From NCBI GenBank assembly GCA_950295325.1, contig OX485806.1, positions 16,862,001-16,926,000 of the forward strand: a DNA stretch of 64,000 bases. Reading direction: 5' to 3'. Source of the stretch: Polytrichum commune (Eukaryota; Streptophyta; Polytrichopsida; Polytrichales; Polytrichaceae). Within the stretch, counting starts at the first letter, position 1. Each line of letters starts with the position of its first letter. The notes under the pieces are model-generated. The model was not told the origin of the DNA and ran no database searches. It saw nothing but the letters and a program-made list of their open reading frames with translations. This document shows positions 46,701 to 57,572 of this stretch, piece after piece. Made by a program: the position numbers and the translations under genes.

Positions 46701-49377
46701 TACAATAAAATCATTAAAAACAGGAAGACAACCTTCAGTCCCACACAAGCAGAAAAATGTGCAGCCTTTTATGAGAAAGGTTTTTAGGGAGAGCACTCAC
46801 ACTTTTTTGGTGACCCACTGAGGTGCAAATGCCTCTATGAATCCAAGCCCAGCCATCTCCCGAACCATGCCTGTAAAGAGACCAATACGTTCCTGGATAC
46901 CTAGGTATGTCAATCACTTTTGTATATACTATACAAGCAGTAGATACTCAACAAGGTATGCTGCTACTAGAAAACAGTTAGACTGCAACAAAAATCAACT
47001 CCAAAATCTAATCATTGTACACATTTCTCAATCCCAGAATTTACAAAGTGCTTTGAAGATGTCAAAATTAATTGAAAGAAATACCTCAATCATGCGAACA
47101 ATGTTAACATGACCTCGATTGCGTGCCAGATCCAGTGGTGTCAACGCATCATCATTCATTGCCAATGGATCCGCTGGAGCATGACAAATAGTCAGTCACC
47201 GAGATACACCAAAAATTCCACACATTAAATTGAGTATATGTAACAGCGTTGAAAATTGGAATCGTACCACCGCGAGATAAGAGTAACAGTACAGTCTTGT
47301 CCAACCCAAACTTTGCAGCCTGATGTAGAGGGACGCCGCCATGAGTCCCTGCATAGCAAATTTAGTTCAGAATACCGACTTTGACATGGGAATCCCATTA
47401 CAGAGAATTTCTTGTTACAATTGTCAATGCTCACTCACAAAGATACTCAATTAAGCCGCCTAAGGCCGGAATAATGCTCAAATGAGTGACCTAAATTCTG
47501 GTGCACCCTACCACTATGGTCCACCCACTCAATCATAGTGGGGTATCTTGGTGAATTGGATATTTTCAACCAACCATTGGGAACCTATGGGTTTGCTCTT
47601 AAGGGAGATTAGGTGCAAGCTGGCTTGTCTTAGCTCATTCAAGGTATTTACCAGTGTTGGATTAGTATGGTCTTTTTCTGAGACCATTCCGTATCTTTAA
47701 TGAAGACTCCACATTTTCTGATACCAGTATTACATTTTTGATATCCAAGGGTATGTTCTTTGATACCCATGCATTCACCTATATCCCAGGTTAACATTGG
47801 TATTTACATTTGAAAGGAGGCATAAGTCTTCAAAATCCCCCTAATTCTCGTGATGTTTGCTTCAGAATTACATATAGAAATAGACTAACTTGGATATGAA
47901 CCAACACCATAATTCACAATAGCAGCAATATCAGAGTCATCTCTTCTCAAGAGAAGTAGCAGAGATTTGTGAAGTAGAAGGCATACATACCAGGTTGATA
48001 TGCTCTTATGTTGGCTCCTAACTGGAGGAGGGTAAACGCTGTCTCATACAAGTCTCCACGCATGCATGCTAGTGTTAAGGGTGTACGTCCTTCTTTGTCC
48101 ACAAACTGCCACAACAAAATACCAGATGTTTATCAAATTGACGTCAAAATGGTCTCTATAATTGAAGGATAACACCTATTTTTGCCAACACTAGCATGAT
48201 TTATAGAGTCTTGTTGCCTGCAAGCTACTGCCTCAGTTAAGAGGTGGACTCTTAACAACAGCCGTAACCAGCGTAACTTGATTGTCCATGAGAGTTAACT
48301 GTAAAGTCACCAAAACTGGGGAGCAAATTTTTATTTTTTTTTGAAGGAATCATCCATATTTGTCAGAAGTGCATTGGTGTAAGTGACTTAAAACTTTCAA
48401 AAACTTTTGAGATCTTTTCTTAAGTTTGATTCTACTTGAGGGGTACACAAGTGGTGAGAGGAGCAAAGAGGTGCATGTGCATATAGGTGGCAAAGCAGAT
48501 GAGAAGATTCTTATTTATATAAAAATGAAACATGATAGTGCCTAAAAGAAGCCCTCCAAGACTTTCCAGTTGCACTCAAAATAGGGGAATCCACCTTAAA
48601 TTCCCCCCCTACATCCCCTCACTCTTAACTTTATTGTTCCTCCCTTACTAAGCTCACCAAGCCCCTCAGTACCCACACCTTCTAAGATGACCAGTTGACC
48701 TAGTAGCCCCCACAATGATTGGGTGGACCACAAGTGAGTAACACTAGCATGGTTTGGTGGAGAATGGAACCCACACCACTTGCAAGGCAAAGATGAGTCC
48801 CAACCACTCAAGTCATTTGGCTTGGTGCTTAAGTATATGGCTGTTATTCGATTACTTTTCTTAATCAGACACCTATATTTGATCAGTGTGTGTGTTTTGG
48901 TGAGGATCAAAGAAAAACACCATAAGGACACATGTTTGAAAGATATTGGACTACGTCTTCAAATTTTATTAACTACTCCACACTCCATAGTGAACATCAT
49001 TGGGAGGACCTATGTATTCAGATGAGAAAGAAACAAAACATGCACATCTGACAACCATAGCTACATCAGGGGAGGTCCGATTTTTGCTAATGCTTCATCA
49101 TAGATTTGCTGATGCAACACAAGTTTTGCTGTGTAAATATAATCAGTAGAAGTTTGGTGAGTATGAAAAAATGACCCAAAAACAACCACATAACTTATAT
49201 GATTGATGTAAGAATTAGAGAAACAGAACCATCAACTTTTGGCGTCACAGATAATGAATTCTAAATTAGGCTGACCTCCAAAGCTGCTCCATCTCGCCGC
49301 AAGGCTTTGACAGCATTGTGGTTCCCATTTTGCACTGCTTGATAGAGTTGCTCCTCTTTGGTTGCCCCATTGCCCAT
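43713..49377 (-). CDS. XBAT35-like: Ankyrin-repeat RING E3 ubiquitin ligase (XBAT34/35 type), 9 coding exons
   Basis: Exons in reading order: 49377-49276, 48105-47991, 47348-47271, 47173-47085, 46892-46801, 46227-46149, 45547-45445, 45224-45139, 44537-43713. All junctions are GT-AG with phase kept; 522 aa. Start MGNGATKEEQLYQAVQNGN. Ankyrin region residues 1-128 (DKEGRTPLTLACMRGDLYE, VPLHQAAKFGLDKTV, DPLAMNDDALTPLDLARNRG). Middle segment PQWVTKKVWVVVVPTESD matches Arabidopsis XBAT35. RING (C3HC4-like) at about 471-510: CVVC..CIPCGHLAGCMDC..CPVC. A UIM-like helix NDLALKMAMEASLRAASSE lies at 299-317. XBAT34/35 proteins transfer ubiquitin to targets in hormone and stress signalling; the target here is unknown. 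Intact, with a long first intron (1.2 kb) holding a DR1 copy. Confidence 0.92.
44838..44930 (+). repeat. Single arm of an intronic inverted repeat
   Basis: 'gatgagtttgaccctcaaag', 'acattcaaacctccatgcc' and 'aagcatgcacca' match one arm of the hairpin at 46522-46690. It lies in the last intron of the ligase gene. Confidence 0.6.
46522..46690. repeat. Foldback (hairpin) repeat in an intron of the ligase gene
   Basis: 46522-46604 ('gcatgcttggaggtagtgtg' ... 'gggtcaaactcattatggc') is inverted at 46606-46690 ('aatgagtttgaccctcaa' ... 'cactacttccgagcatgc'). The arms are about 80 bp with a few mismatches. It lies in the intron between exons 46801-46892 and 46149-46227. Confidence 0.75.
48820..49205 (+). 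repeat. DR1 copy, extended form, in the first intron of the ligase gene
   Basis: 'cagacacctatatttgatca', 'tgtttgaaagatattggact', 'ctccatagtgaacatcattg', then the extension 'gatgcaacacaagttttgct'. Antisense to the ligase gene. Confidence 0.7.
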
Positions 49378-49481
49378 TATCAGCCTTGAAAGGTTTTGTT
49401 GTCAGCACCTTAGCTGGATAAACCTAATTGCTGGATAAACCTAATTGAACAAAAGTAAAACAACAAAACTCATCACAGCTG

Positions 49482-49517
<36 letters not shown>
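49482..49517. repeat. (CAT)12 microsatellite, 12 ATGs on the ligase strand
   Basis: Twelve CAT triplets. On the minus strand, the ligase sense strand, they are 12 consecutive ATGs about 105-140 bases before the start codon at 49377. Confidence 0.95.
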
Positions 49518-49519
<2 letters not shown>

Positions 49520-49835
49520 CATAGTTGCAGCCAAAAGTATACAACCAAAAAGTAAAAGACACAGAAGGCCACCTCCTCAGCTTCCCATGAGAATCACCAT
49601 TCACAACTAAAATTCTCAGAGTACAAAAGCATTGTATGTTGATCTCTTTCAAAAAAGACCTAGGATTTTGCGAGCTTTACATATCCCTTCTCGATTTGGC
49701 TTTTCTAATTTCCGATGTATATACATCTGAACTAAAATTTACTACTGGAATCTCCTGCAAGTAACACAAATTGCCGAGTTCCGAGCTCAGTGGGACTGAT
49801 TTCGTGTTTATCGCACTTACAGCAATCCTCGAATT

Positions 49836-50310
49836 CACGAATCCGCAAAAAAACTGATAAATCTGTGGAGGTGGAGGTGGCAAGTAAGCTGCAATTGCGA
49901 AATTCAGGACATCCACCGGACTCTCCGGAAGCTTCCAGAATACTCAAAATGTCAATAGAAAAAAACATAACCCAAGATCCGGTTATGCACACACCCAAGA
50001 ATTTGAGCTGCTCACACTACACCCATTCTCGAATTCTCATGCCACCAAATCGAATATCAGTGCAATAATCGGAACGATGAAGAAATCCGCAAGAAATACA
50101 CAACTTGGGTCGAACCCATGCAGCTAAATTTTTTAGATTTCAAGAAATTTTGAAACCCACGAACGCAAACTCTGCGAAATCGGTGGAGGTGGCAATTATG
50201 CTGTAATTGCTGAACTTGAACCAAAATCCTGAAATTTCTGGAACCTTCCGGAACACCAAAACTGAGTCAAGAGAAAAAACCATCACCCAAAAATCCGATT
50301 GCACAAAATT
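49836..50310. repeat. Diverged tandem duplication upstream of the ligase gene
   Basis: 49836-50000 and 50157-50310 align: 'ggaggtggcaagtaagctgc' / 'ggaggtggcaattatgctgt', 'ccggaagcttccagaata' / 'ggaaccttccggaacacc', 'aaaaacataacccaagatcc' / 'aaaaccatcacccaaaaatc'. Offset about 312 bp. It probably lies in the 5' UTR or promoter of the ligase gene. Confidence 0.7.
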
Positions 50311-50332
50311 ACCATACACCCCACAAATTGAG

Positions 50333-50366
<34 letters not shown>
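50333..50366. repeat. (CT)17 microsatellite
   Basis: Uninterrupted CT, i.e. GA on the ligase sense strand, 960 bp before its start codon. GA-rich tracts are common in plant core promoters and leaders. Confidence 0.95.
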
Positions 50367-50369
<3 letters not shown>

Positions 50370-50899
50370 CAAGAAAAAGGGATGGAAATATGGAAATAAG
50401 AATCTTAGGTTCCGTCCATACCCGCTGAAGAAATTTTCAAACCCCAGGATGTCAAATTCCAAGCCACAAATTCAAATACACCAACCGATTGAAGAGCTTC
50501 AGCCACCAAACTCAACACCCAGCGATGTGGCCAACCGCCTGAACCGAGCTTGTGAACAAACAATTTTCGGTATTCTTCAAGAGAGGAATTCAAGCACCAA
50601 TCCGAATTCAACCCAAACCGCACCGACTTGAAAAATCCCAAACCCCAAACGAAAAATTCTTGAAGTCCACGCAAACTCATCAAATGAGAACCCCGAACAC
50701 GAGAGGAAGTTGCGTTGCCAGCACATCAGACGCCCTCCAACTTCGAAGTGCTTGCGGCTTCACGAAAGCCCACCTTCCAAAGCATCCTCCACGTGTCGCC
50801 TTCTCATTTGTGCTCCAACTTTTTCCAATGGGCATCTACATCGTTCCCGTAACACCAAATTAAGGGCCGTGACCAAGGGCCGCGTGAAAAAATAAATGG

Positions 50900-52130
50900 T
50901 TACCATTTATCGTGGTCGTGGTCGGCGGTCCGAAGACCATGCCCAAGAGAAATCCACATCACTTTTTGAATAGTCCCGATCATAAGACATGTCATAAACT
51001 GAACTTAAACTGGGATTTCGTGTTTTTGGTAGAAGATTTTCAAATTTTTAAAGTTAAAATAATGACTTTCTATAATAAAAGTTTATTGTTATAGACATAG
51101 GTGTTTGATAATATAACTTTTAAGAAATAGGATTTTTTTGAAGCATGGTTATCCTCATTTTCTATTGAGACAATCTATTCGGGTTCTCTCACCATAAAAT
51201 TTGGGTGACCAGTGACCACCAAACAATATCCATTAATGAACATGTGAGACAACTCCATGTCATTTCTGTGTCGTTTTCTCATCCATTCTTTGGCATGGCC
51301 ATTTTTAATTATGTTGACCTTGTGTAAAATAAAATGGGTACACCACTCATTTCTCAATCAATGAGAGAATTAGAATGTGGTGGTCACAGTCATTGGTCAC
51401 TATGCAAACATGATGCCCTCAATAATCATGCATAGCTTAATGGATTCTGTTTCCAACACTTGTCATTGGGGATGCGGTAAAAATGTTGGATTTGTATTTA
51501 GGTGAAGGTATGGTATCAATACCAATATTAACGAACTTGCTTGTAAGTATATAAGTTGTAACACCACTCAAATTTTGCAACCATAGCGGGCTCTCTTTTT
51601 GACACAAAATAAATTCCCCCCCCCCTCAAGTTCTGCCATGTGTCAATCCCACAATTGGTTGAGACTCTCTTGCATCCCACGTGGAAACCACATTCCAACA
51701 CCAAGTAGTAAAGATGGAGTAGAGGGGCCTCTATAATATTTAGTAGGCACCTGAAGATAAGAGAATAGATATCTCAATTGTATAGTCAATATGATTTGAC
51801 ATATTGGATCTACATTTATCATTTGGGTCCACACCATTCTAAACTATATTGATGCTAGGGTAACTTTACCTAGGCATGTCTAAGGTTTTTCCATTATTTA
51901 TACTAGATCCGAATGATATTGAAAACAAACATATCCTCAAATACCCATGGATACTCTATTGATATCAAAATAATTGTAATCCTTGAATTATAGTTTGTGG
52001 GGGGAAGAGCCTAGGGTTCTACTTTTACTTTTACTTTTACTTACACTTTGCAAGAAACTTTTAAGGACTGGAGTTAGAGCTTTTGTAGGAAGAAAATATA
52101 TAAATACTTTAATAATAAATATTTAAACTT
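50900..52130. other. Intergenic between ligase and MADS genes
   Basis: AT-rich, no coding similarity. Short C homopolymer near 51617. The (ttttac)n-like run 'cttttacttttacttttact' lies at about 52021. Confidence 0.45.
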
Positions 52131-52137
52131 TCAATAC

Positions 52138-52342
52138 ATATCGTTTAATCATTCGTCTATATACTTTTATTTCATAACTTTTAGGATTTTATTTTGCTCT
52201 CTTTTCCTTCTTTGCTTTACTTTTACTCCAGAAATACATTTAATCATTCATTAATACATAACTCATAATTATACTTTTACTCCAGAAATACGTTTAATCA
52301 TTCGTCTATATACTTTTATTTCATAACTTTTAGGGTTTTATG
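52138..52342. repeat. Direct repeat of about 55 bp upstream of the MADS gene
   Basis: 'gtttaatcattcgtctatat', then 'acttttatttcataactttt', occurs at about 52143 and again at about 52289. A third partial copy ('tttaatcattcattaat') lies between them. Confidence 0.85.
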
Positions 52343-52364
52343 CTTAATGAATTACATAATTAAC

Positions 52365-52590
52365 GGCTTGATGCTTGAAATCAAGAAGAACATAGCTCGA
52401 GTGATCTCTGAGTAATATGTGCTACAACCTGTGAAGTTTGGAGCGAATTTTGAATCAACGATTTTGATTACACAAGTACCGGTTTGATGCTTGAAATCGA
52501 GAACATCGTAGCTCGAGTGGCCTCTGATATAATATGTGCTGCTACAGCCGTTGAATTTGGAGGGAAAATTTGAATCGAGAACGATGGGGA
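52365..52590 (+). repeat. Tandem duplication of the MADS gene leader, period 116 bp
   Basis: 'ggcttgatgcttgaaatcaa' (52365) and 'ggtttgatgcttgaaatcga' (52481) begin two units that share 'tagctcgagtg', 'taatatgtgct' and 'gaatttggag'. The second ends 'tttgaatcgagaacgatggg', containing the start codon. The first has 'tttgaatcaacgattttg', with no ATG. Confidence 0.9.
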
Positions 52591-53408
52591 GGGCTAAAAT
52601 TGACACAACCCAGGAGTTGGAGTCGGAATCGAAGAAGCGGTCGACATTCAAGCAACGGGGAGGTGGCCTACAGAAGAAGTTCGATGAGATGGGCATCTTG
52701 TGCGGTGTGGAAGGGCTGTTAATCGCGCATGGACCGCAGGGGGAGCTCATCGATTCGTGTAGCAACACCAGCATGTCTGAGTTGTATCAACGTTTCATCG
52801 AGTCCAAGTACAAACACATGTTGCCGCTCCCCGGTGTTCACGACATCCAGGTTGCGATTAACAAGAGAATCGAAGGCCACGTACAAGGGTCGGAGAAGGA
52901 CCAGTTGGATGCAGAGTTTGCGGATCACCTGGATCGTATACCACTGGAAGAAAGCATGAGCCCCGTGACGGTGGAAGAGCTCGAAACATTCCATGAGGAA
53001 CACATCCGCCTCATTGTAGAGGCCTTGGAAGCAAATCTGGAAGCGTTAAGGGACTTCCAAGAGCAACTTAAAACCACGAGAACTGCATCTCAAATAGTTG
53101 AGGAGGATAGGATGGACCATGGGCTCCAAACTACAGACGTACCTCCAGGAATTAGTTCAACTTCCAAGATCCAAGTCTCGGCCGCTGATGCCTCCACGCA
53201 AGAGATCAGGGGCGACCTGCAAGCAGATCCTGAACAAGTGCTACAAAACCAATGCACTCCGGGCGTCGACGTAGAATCACAACATATGAATGACATCTAC
53301 ACTCCAATGAGTGCTGACCCAGACGGTTTGTTAGTAGACAACAGGTTTCATACTAATCAATTGTTTGATGTGTCTCGTGTACGTGAACTTTCTCTTGTCT
53401 CAAATTAA
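52584..53408 (+). CDS. Type I MADS-box transcription factor, single exon
   Basis: 274 aa from MGRAKIDTTQELESESKKR. Residues 1-60 form a MADS box: basic N-terminus, ESKKRSTFKQRGGGLQKKF (usual form ..R..TF.KR..GL.KKA.EL), then EMGILCGVEGLLIAHGPQGE (usual LS.LCGVE..LI..SP.G). No keratin-like (K) box follows. The C-terminal part is acidic and Gln/Ser-rich with one helical, possibly coiled segment (VEELETFHEEHIRLIVEA, near 145-165). Lack of intron and K box is typical of type I genes, which act in the nucleus, often in gamete and seed or embryo development in angiosperms; a role here is not known. A longer frame starts at 52536, but only 52584 gives the canonical MGR start. The KKFDEM in place of KKAEEL is unusual. 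Intact. Confidence 0.85.
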   Translation: MGRAKIDTTQELESESKKRSTFKQRGGGLQKKFDEMGILCGVEGLLIAHGPQGELIDSCSNTSMSELYQRFIESKYKHMLPLPGVHDIQVAINKRIEGHVQGSEKDQLDAEFADHLDRIPLEESMSPVTVEELETFHEEHIRLIVEALEANLEALRDFQEQLKTTRTASQIVEEDRMDHGLQTTDVPPGISSTSKIQVSAADASTQEIRGDLQADPEQVLQNQCTPGVDVESQHMNDIYTPMSADPDGLLVDNRFHTNQLFDVSRVRELSLVSN

Positions 53409-53936
53409 TATATATATGGACCACAACAACATGGTCTAATGTTTGGGTCGTCCTACCTAAACCATCTTGATATGAGTTCTTAATTGGGTTCTTGATATGA
53501 ACACCCGCTTCAAAGTATTTGCATCTTACACCATTCTCCAATATCTGTGTGATTTTATCCATGTTCTTATATTTCTAACTGTCTCAAAATGCCGAAAAAA
53601 TCCCAGATTAACGAATATAGTGATTAACTAGTATTGTTCAATCCAGCAGCACGCACGTACAAAGACATATTATTGAATATGATTATTATCAGAGTCTCAT
53701 TTTTGTTTCTAGATTATTCATGAATGTTTCCAAATTTTGATGGTTAAATTTTAAATTATTATTATTATTATTATTATTATGGTGTATGTGTAAAACCATA
53801 TGGACGTCATCCTTTGATGCCAGTGCTTCACAACATTTCTTAAGTGATATATCTTAATTCTCAAGAAACCTTTGGAAAATGTTGGTTTTATAACAAGTTA
53901 CCTCAAAAAAGGCTTCATACATTGATCTTTAGGGGC
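53409..53936. other. MADS gene 3' flank, (ATT)n
   Basis: An (ATT)8 run lies at about 53755-53779. No other feature. Confidence 0.5.
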
Positions 53937-54395
53937 TAGACTTAGAATAGAGTAAGCAAGCCTAATTTGGTTACTTATCTCAATTGGACACTGATAGTTG
54001 AGCGTTGTGTGGTTGGGTGGAGATCTAAGAAGAAATACCAATTAGACATGTGTTTACAAGAGATGGACTGCATGCTCGAAAGTTTGTTAATCACGTTAGT
54101 AAGCTCATATTCCACATGATTGGGAAGGCTAATATGATCCTTCAAGAAGAAAGAGAATCTAGTATACTTTGTTGATGAATGAGATGTTCATAGTACTATA
54201 CAAAATCCAAAATTTTGTGAGGAAAATGGATACAACCTTGATTTGAATTTGTTAATCATGTTGTACAACTCATGTGTTTGATATCCTAGAAAAGTGGGCT
54301 AATTAGAAGGGAAAAAAGTGTAACCATCCAAGACTTGTTTACCTCAATTTAAGTTAAAACACTTCCAAATGCTTACTAAGGTATGTGGCCCTATT
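53937..54395 (+). repeat. DR1 dispersed repeat, nearly complete copy
   Basis: Runs through all landmarks: 'cctaatttggttacttatct', 'ggagatctaagaagaaatac', 'gatggactgcatgctcgaaa', 'catgattgggaaggctaata', 'gatgttcatagtactata', 'gatatcctagaaaagtggg' and 'gacttgtttacctcaat'. It can serve as a reference copy. Confidence 0.72.
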
Positions 54396-55110
54396 GTGGG
54401 CACCTCCAACTGCACAATTTTGACCATCATATCAACTAGGAATTGTGTCATGCAACTTGACAATTTGTGAATCATGCATATTGTCAGTTCAAGTTTCATC
54501 ATTGGAATCGAGATGCATAACATTATTTAGCCATGTGGGTTGGTTGCATGACCTTGGAATATGTCAATTATATTTTGTGGGGCCTTTGAACAAAATGGGA
54601 TTATTCATTTACTATTCATACATTCAAGCTAAGCTTGGAAATTTAGGTGGAGTACTATGCATAGGAATTATAGTTCATCCCAAGAACACTGGCAGGAAAC
54701 ACTGCATACAATATTATTCCATGGACATTACTATTAATAACAACAATATCGTTGCAAATATTGATGCTATCCACAATATCCTTACTATTTAAATTGGCAC
54801 AATTTATTATTTGTATTGGCATCAATTTCTTCTTATTTTTGGCATTTTCTTCCCATGAAGGTAAGATAGTGGAGGTCCATGTCATATGCTAAATATAAAA
54901 TGGAACACAACCATGCAGCTGAATAATGTTATGTGCAAGAGTACCTAATAGGAGATTATAGTGACGTTTTTGGTTCTCCTCAAGTTATTCTCGTGTAGGC
55001 CCTCCCATTTGATGTTAACCCCTAAGTGCCTATGAGGCCCAATTTGAGCTTCTCCATGCACAAAACAATGCGTTTGAGCTACAAACTTTCATGTTAGCCA
55101 ACTCTTGCCA
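54396..55110. other. Intergenic, nothing recognised
   Basis: A 115-codon plus frame (54445-54792) has no recognisable domain. Confidence 0.4.
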
Positions 55111-55139
55111 TAACTGATACCACTCAAATGTAAGTGTCC

Positions 55140-55900
55140 AACTAAGGTTGAGTTTATTAGGGTTTGCATCCAAAAACTTGGCATCCCAAACACCCCTTAA
55201 ATGGACCTTACTTTTCGGACTCAAGATTGAACCTAAGCTTATAGATTGGTTTCTCAAACTAGGCCGAATATTTTCTTGAGTGATGACCATTGAGATGTTG
55301 TGGGAATGAGATGCCACATTAATGCCAATTCCTAGTTTGAACCCCAACCCTAGTGTAAGGAAGCTTTAGCTAGGGGTCAAGGGGGTCCAATAAAATGGAG
55401 CAATCCTATTGGCCAAGAGGTGTAAATTGGACCATAGACCTTTAGAGCGGTCTGAGACCAAGAAGAGGCAAAGTGAGATGTCTCCTACATGACATCATTT
55501 TGGAGGGAAACACTAGAGTAGTGGTATGAATAAAGAAATGAAGCTCAAAGTTAGAAGGAGGGTTCATGTTTTGAAGAACCATTTTGGAAGATAGGGTCCA
55601 AGGGAAGGTCCAGTTCAAGGGTTCAATTAGCCTCAAATTGCTTCAAATCAATTCCTATGTTCTTGGACTGTGGACCCCATCTAAAGTGCTCAAACTCCTT
55701 CCATTTAATGAATCACACTTTTTTCAAGGCATTACCTTTCTTGAATGCAGGTTCAATGATTCATGCCATGTCGGATGAGCAAGATATGCGTAAGATGGGA
55801 GGGCTTGCTCCCTTGTTACCTTTTACTGGGCCCAAAATTTTGCTCTTAACCAATAAGATCGCTTGATTTTGGAGTTTCCTCAGTTTGGTCTTGGATCCTA
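55140..55900 (-). repeat. DR2 copy and local inverted repeat
   Basis: 55140-55275 is the reverse complement of the DR2 sequence at 42690-42860. 55395-55450 ('aaatggagcaatcctattgg') recurs inverted near 55830-55885 ('ttaaccaataagatcgcttg'). No coding capacity was confirmed. Confidence 0.5.
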
Positions 55901-56190
55901 GTCATATAAACCCACCCTATGAAGAGTGACCAAGACATTTCCCTCATAGTCCAGTCTTCACTCTTGTGGCCTAGCGTTCTGTAGGAAACTGATTCCTTCA
56001 GCAATCGCAAGCCCTTGTATGATTCGGCACCATTATGTGATCACTTTGCTTATGATGTATTCATCTCCATGTCGCTGCAATTAGTTTTTGTCATGCTCCA
56101 ATTTTGTGGTATCATTGTCTTCCATCCTAGGAATCACATTTGCCACGCAATGGTATAATTCAGGGGTTTAGGGTTTAAGGGTTTGGGGTT

Positions 56191-56394
56191 TCATCTTTGC
56201 TGCACATTTGTCTCCCCACCGTTGCTTAAGGATTGCAACAGACTGGAAATCCCTTCATTTACGAGCTCAATCTTGCTGGGCGTGGGCTTCTGCTGCGAAG
56301 GCACCACGAATTCCTGCTCTTTCTTCACCACACGCAACGAATTTGAGGCTTTAAGGTAAGTGGGTCTTAAATGGACAATGTCAGCTCCGCACAC
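56191..56394 (-). pseudogene. Possible N-terminal fragment of a BAHD acyltransferase gene
   Basis: The frame contains NSLRVVKKEQEFVVPSQQ, then KPTPSKIELVNE. This resembles the start of plant BAHD acyltransferases of the hydroxycinnamoyl/feruloyl type (..VKKE..LV.P..PTP...L.). After that the similarity ends and a stop follows; a DR1 copy lies just upstream on this strand. Short and uncertain. Confidence 0.3.
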
Positions 56395-56439
56395 ACTTCT
56401 CGGAAGATATGAAAGACGGAATTAGTGCAAGATGAATAG

Positions 56440-56735
56440 AAAATCCAAATCGTGCCCGTAGCCACTTTCCTCATAAATGTTCGGAGCTCATATGAGTATC
56501 TTGTTCATTGTCAAAGGGAAGATTCTCTTTCTCATCAAATGACCATATAAGGTCCCCCGCCGTAATTATGTTGACTATTGAGCTGAGAATGGTGAACAAA
56601 TCTCGTAGTCCAATCTCTTTTAAGCACTTGATGTCCTTTTGGGGTCCATTCTTAGATCCACGCCTAAGCTCAGACCACTCAAACATAGGTGTCCGTTTAA
56701 GATTAGTAACCGAATTAGGCCCCCCTTACCTTCCT
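56440..56735 (-). repeat. DR1 dispersed repeat, inverted copy
   Basis: Reverse complement carries 'ccgaattaggccccc'-side start, 'gagtggtctgagcttaggcg', 'aagagattggactacgagat', 'ctcagctcaatagtcaacat' and 'gagctccgaacatttatgag'. Confidence 0.65.
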
Positions 56736-57254
56736 AGTTAGTAGTTTGCGACCAGCGCGAAATTTTGTGCACGAGGTTGATTTTGTCACAAAAGGGTTCA
56801 AGAATTGGGGTTGAGTGTTTTTTTGTTATCAAAGCTGCCGGGTAGGATGTTTAAGAGCGAATTCTTTTGTGGATTGTGTATTGTTTTTGTTTGCATTGAT
56901 GAATCAATTGTCAGCTTTATAATAGTGGCAAGGTTACACACTGTCCCTTTCGCACCAGGTTGAAGTTTCAGTTGAATGTTCAAGGTTCCTCAGAACTGGA
57001 ACTTGTGAAATTGGTAACCTATGGGCAGCAGTTGGACGTGTCCCTTGACCAATTGCAAGCCATATCTGCCACTGAACTCTGTTGAAAACAGGGTGAATTA
57101 TTGTCCCTGTTATTTCCTTGGTTTGTTCTGGTTGTGTTTGCTTTGACTTGTCACTCCAGACGCTCAATCCATGGTCATAAATTGATGTTAGAAATTGACC
57201 AGAATGGAAGCAGAGATGCAAAAGTTATAAGAGGTGAAAGTTAAGATTCTCATT

Positions 57255-57460
57255 CTCTCAATGTGATCTCGTAGGCCATCCCAATTGTGTCAAACATTGC
57301 ACCTAGAATGGTGTCTAAATTCTATGCATGTAGGTCAATCTCATCGAAACACATGTCTTTTTGGTGTCCACTTCTTAACTATAAGCCTTGCCATATAACT
57401 CTCATATTTTGTCCAATTAAGAAGAGTGATCACATAAGGTCCACGCACCTTACATTAAGG
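57255..57460 (-). repeat. DR1-like fragment, inverted
   Basis: Matches the order at 2610-2730 ('atgtctttttggtgtccact', 'ctataagccttgccatata', 'cacataaggtccacgcacct'). It lies within 120 bp of the SNM1 start codon. Confidence 0.5.
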
Positions 57461-57572
57461 TTATGGCTTACATTTTATGTTGGCATCTTGTGCAATCTCT
57501 AGAATTGTAATAATTTTTCCAAATCTTGTCTTGATGCAGCACAGGATGGTCGTGATGATTTTGTTATAGCAA

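Noticed and set aside
56163-56192. Telomere-like 'ggtttagggtttaagggttt' stretch
   Set aside because: Imperfect and short. It could be a telo-box promoter word but there is no gene to attach it to.
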